Source: Zopfochytrium polystomum (Eukaryota > Chytridiomycota > Chytridiomycetes > Chytridiales > Chytridiaceae). Taken from it: 64,000 bases of DNA. Positions 61,960 through 64,000 of this stretch are shown one piece after another. Location: the NCBI GenBank assembly GCA_025765615.1, contig JAIVFJ010000262.1:1-64000 (forward strand). The letters are read 5' to 3'. The translations under genes were made by a program, and so were the position numbers. Below the pieces are notes generated by a model. That model ran no database searches. It was not told where the DNA came from and saw only the letters and a list, made by a program, of their open reading frames with translations. Numbering within the stretch: the stretch's first letter is position 1; the number at the start of each line of letters is the position of its first letter.

Positions 61960-63343
61960 ATGTCGCTTGCACGGGCTGCCTCTGCCGTTTCGTTCCACTC
62001 GAAGTTCGACGATGCAAGTGGGTTCACGGGGCCACGCATGTGACCTTTCATCTTCTCATCACCTCCTACTACCACCTTTACCCCCGACTCCCCAACTCCC
62101 TCTCACTCCACCTCAACTCGGGCATAGTGTGCGCTTCAGTGCCTCCATTGTCCCCATCGGCGACTCGCCTCCAGCTCGCAAGTTGCACCGGAGGAGCGAA
62201 TCAACAATTCAGCTTCCAGGGCAAGGAGCTCGTGCTAGACGGTACCTTCTGTTGCTTTTCCTCCAGATTTTTTTGATGGTTTCTTCACATTCAAACCACG
62301 CTTTTACTTTCACCCACAGACAACAGCCTATGCATGGACCTTTTCGGGAGTAACGTAACAATAGGCGCTGTGATCCAGGTGTTCACCTGTCACGCAACCC
62401 AGAACCAGCTCTGGGACGTCGTTCAAGTCGATAGCACCTACGTCCAGGTTCGCACATCGCTGGACGCCGGCTTCTGCCTCAACGTGCGCGGGTACAATGA
62501 CGCTGGCACCATTATCCTCGGTCTTTCTCAGTGCAGCAGCGACGTCTTCACTCTTTGGCGCGCCGCCGATGCAGCGACGATATCGCCTACTTTTACCACT
62601 ACCAGCTTGCCATCGACGTTGGCACCTGGTGGGACCACAACAGATGACGCTCGGTTGACGACGACGAACGGCGGATCGGCGCCAGCGGGAACCGAGGCGA
62701 AGGTCGCGTGGGGCCCGCTTGTTATCGGAGGTGAGGGTTAGGGTCTCACACTACTCGCCGACTCAACTTGAACCTCCCTTGCGCATCCCGCGCGACTTTA
62801 CCAGGCGTCCTTGGCGGTCTCGCGATCGCAGCCCTCGCAGTCCTGGTCGCGTTTCTCATCCACCGAGGGCGGGGTCGGAGCGAGAGCAACTCTGTCGCAC
62901 CATCTGCGCCCTCCTTTCGCGTTGACCGCGGGGCGACAACCACCGTTCCACCTTCTGCCCCAACAACGCCGCACTACTCAGGAGCAGGCACTTCCTCCTC
63001 CTACGCTTTGGTCACTCCCCCGGACCCTGTGATCACCTTTCAGCCTCCCATCCCCCGCCCGTCGGTGGTCAAACACGATCGGCATAATTCGGACGGTTCG
63101 GCGCTCTTTGATGCGCTCGAAGGCAGGTACGGCAGCGGAGGCGCAAGCTTTGGCGACGGCCCTGTTATCGCAGTCATTGAGAGCAAAGGCAAAGGGAATG
63201 GCACCAGCGGCCAAACCCAGCGCCCGGCGACGACGAATCAAGCGAGATCGATGGTTGACTCGAAGCGTGAGGTGTGGAACCCGTCTGCTGGTCGAAGCGG
63301 CGACAGTGGCGAGGCTGGACTACCCGCTTACGGCGAGTACTGA
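61960..63343 (+). CDS. Ricin-B-lectin single-pass membrane protein
   Basis: Four exons (61960-62017, 62128-62241, 62320-62730, 62805-63343) give 373 codons. A complete beta-trefoil is present: TRLQLASCTGGANQQFSF, LCMDLFGSNVTIGAVIQVF with HATQNQLWDV, and FCLNVRGYNDAGTI with LSQCSSDVFTLW. Each repeat ends in the QxF/QxW-type position. A Thr/Ser/Gly stalk, the span GVLGGLAIAALAVLVAFLI, basic HRGRGR, and a 140-residue disordered cytosolic tail follow. The lectin should therefore face outward and bind sugars, perhaps as a host or surface receptor. It has no toxin A chain. The first exon lacks an obvious signal peptide (MSLARAASAVSFHSKFDDA), so a further 5' exon may be missing. Confidence 0.75.
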
Positions 63344-63752
63344 AAAGAACAGAATGTAAAATAAACTTGCGTGAGGACATCGAGGGGAATGAGGAACCTC
63401 TGCATTTTCTGAGATGGAATTCTTTGACCGGTTTCCCATCCGTCCCATCTCCCCGCGCTACCGCCGCTCTGCAGTATGACTACCGGTCCGTGTGTAGGAA
63501 AATGGTGATACAACTACTCATCATCCGCATAGACAAATACTGGCTGGAAGACGCAAAGGTTGAATGTTGGGTTACTCTAGTGGAAAGTATGTTCGAAAAC
63601 GATTTTCAGCGACTGCTTTTTCTTCCCCCGCGCGCACCACCCATCCGCGCCGCTCTCTTTTTGTCACGAGATCCGCACGACAAAGAGTCGCGCAAACTTG
63701 CGTCTAAATTTTTTTGTTTTAACCCTTTTTTTTTTGTTTTTCTTTTGTAATT
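63344..63752. other. Region between convergent genes
   Basis: No gene seen. AATAAA at 63360-63365 follows the lectin stop, and a T-rich tract lies at 63708-63746. Confidence 0.65.
63360..63365 (+). terminator. AATAAA polyadenylation signal
   Basis: Hexamer 17 bp after the lectin-gene stop codon. Confidence 0.5.
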
Positions 63753-64000
63753 TTACTCCAAAGAAACTTCATAACTTTTCACCTGGAGACTCGACACGTG
63801 CTTCGGGGACCTCCTCGTCAGTGCAGTGAGTGCCGCGACGCCCAAGTCGTCGACGATCTCGCACACGACTTTTTCGGCCACAAGGTCGACGGCCCACGCA
63901 CCGTTCGCTTCGTTGTAATCGAGCTCCCCAACGCGGCCCAGGATGACGGCGCGGTGTCCTTCCAGGGATGAATCGCAGTCGAAAGCGGGATCTTGATCGT
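63753..64000 (-). CDS. Partial gene cut by the window edge, unknown
   Basis: The minus strand is open from the edge to a TAA at 63755-63753 (82 codons). It reads DQDPAFDCDSSLEGHRAVIL, GRVGELDYNEANGAWAVDLV and AEKVVCEIVDDLGVAALTAL before ending VKSYEVSLE. Composition is that of a real globular protein. A possible donor (CAGGTGAAA at about 63783) precedes the stop, so the last codons may be intronic. No family recognised. Confidence 0.5.
   Translation of the reverse strand, partial: DQDPAFDCDSSLEGHRAVILGRVGELDYNEANGAWAVDLVAEKVVCEIVDDLGVAALTALTRRSPKHVSSLQVKSYEVSLE

Overview
The window is nuclear DNA of a zoosporic, chytrid-like fungus. Coding regions are GC-rich and broken by GT-AG introns. Flanks and introns are packed with GA/CT, GT/CA and TGTC microsatellites and with long homopolymers. 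Fungal marks are a Zn2Cys6 regulator, a DHA1-type transporter, a secreted GH51 arabinofuranosidase and a metacaspase. A protein with THEG-type repeats, normally a flagellar microtubule component, and a coiled-coil protein with a class III cyclase fold suggest a flagellated fungus. The lineage is inferred from gene content, not demonstrated.

Layout. 0-7.6 kb: metacaspase (-), an asparagine-rich Gag-like relic, and the THEG-repeat gene (+). 7.6-15.6 kb: a dead Tc1/mariner fragment, an eight-exon seven-helix membrane protein, a small unknown gene, and the splicing factor SPF45. 15.6-23.7 kb: a large multi-pass membrane protein (+), a Zn2Cys6 factor (+) and an MFS exporter (-), the last two tail to tail. 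24-31 kb: a secreted GH51 enzyme flanked by an intact and a broken copy of one secreted-protein family. 31.8-37.7 kb: an ankyrin protein, an FAD monooxygenase and a secreted fungal-family protein. 39-43.1 kb: a ten-exon coiled-coil protein ending in a degenerate nucleotidyl cyclase domain. 43.5 kb: tRNA-Pro(UGG). 44.6-51.3 kb: a 1233-residue RNA-binding protein and a second seven-helix receptor-like gene (both -). 53-56 kb: two head-to-head, multiply frameshifted pseudogenes. 56.7-64 kb: a secreted Ala/Thr-rich protein, an orphan exon, a multicopper-oxidase fragment, a ricin-B-lectin single-pass membrane protein, and a partial gene at the edge.

Two patterns cut across the genes. Four of about twelve plus-strand genes read as complete proteins only if one C is removed from a C5 or C6 run; none of the five large minus-strand genes needs this. 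Several introns use extreme homopolymers next to the acceptor (C30 plus A8, C19, A35). The most unusual single product is the cyclase-like protein, which has substitutions at both metal positions and both transition-state positions. No operon-like linkage is expected. Plausible functional groups are sensing and signalling (two 7TM proteins, the pseudo-cyclase, the Zn2Cys6 factor), plant-polymer use (GH51, a lost multicopper oxidase) and zoospore motility (THEG).
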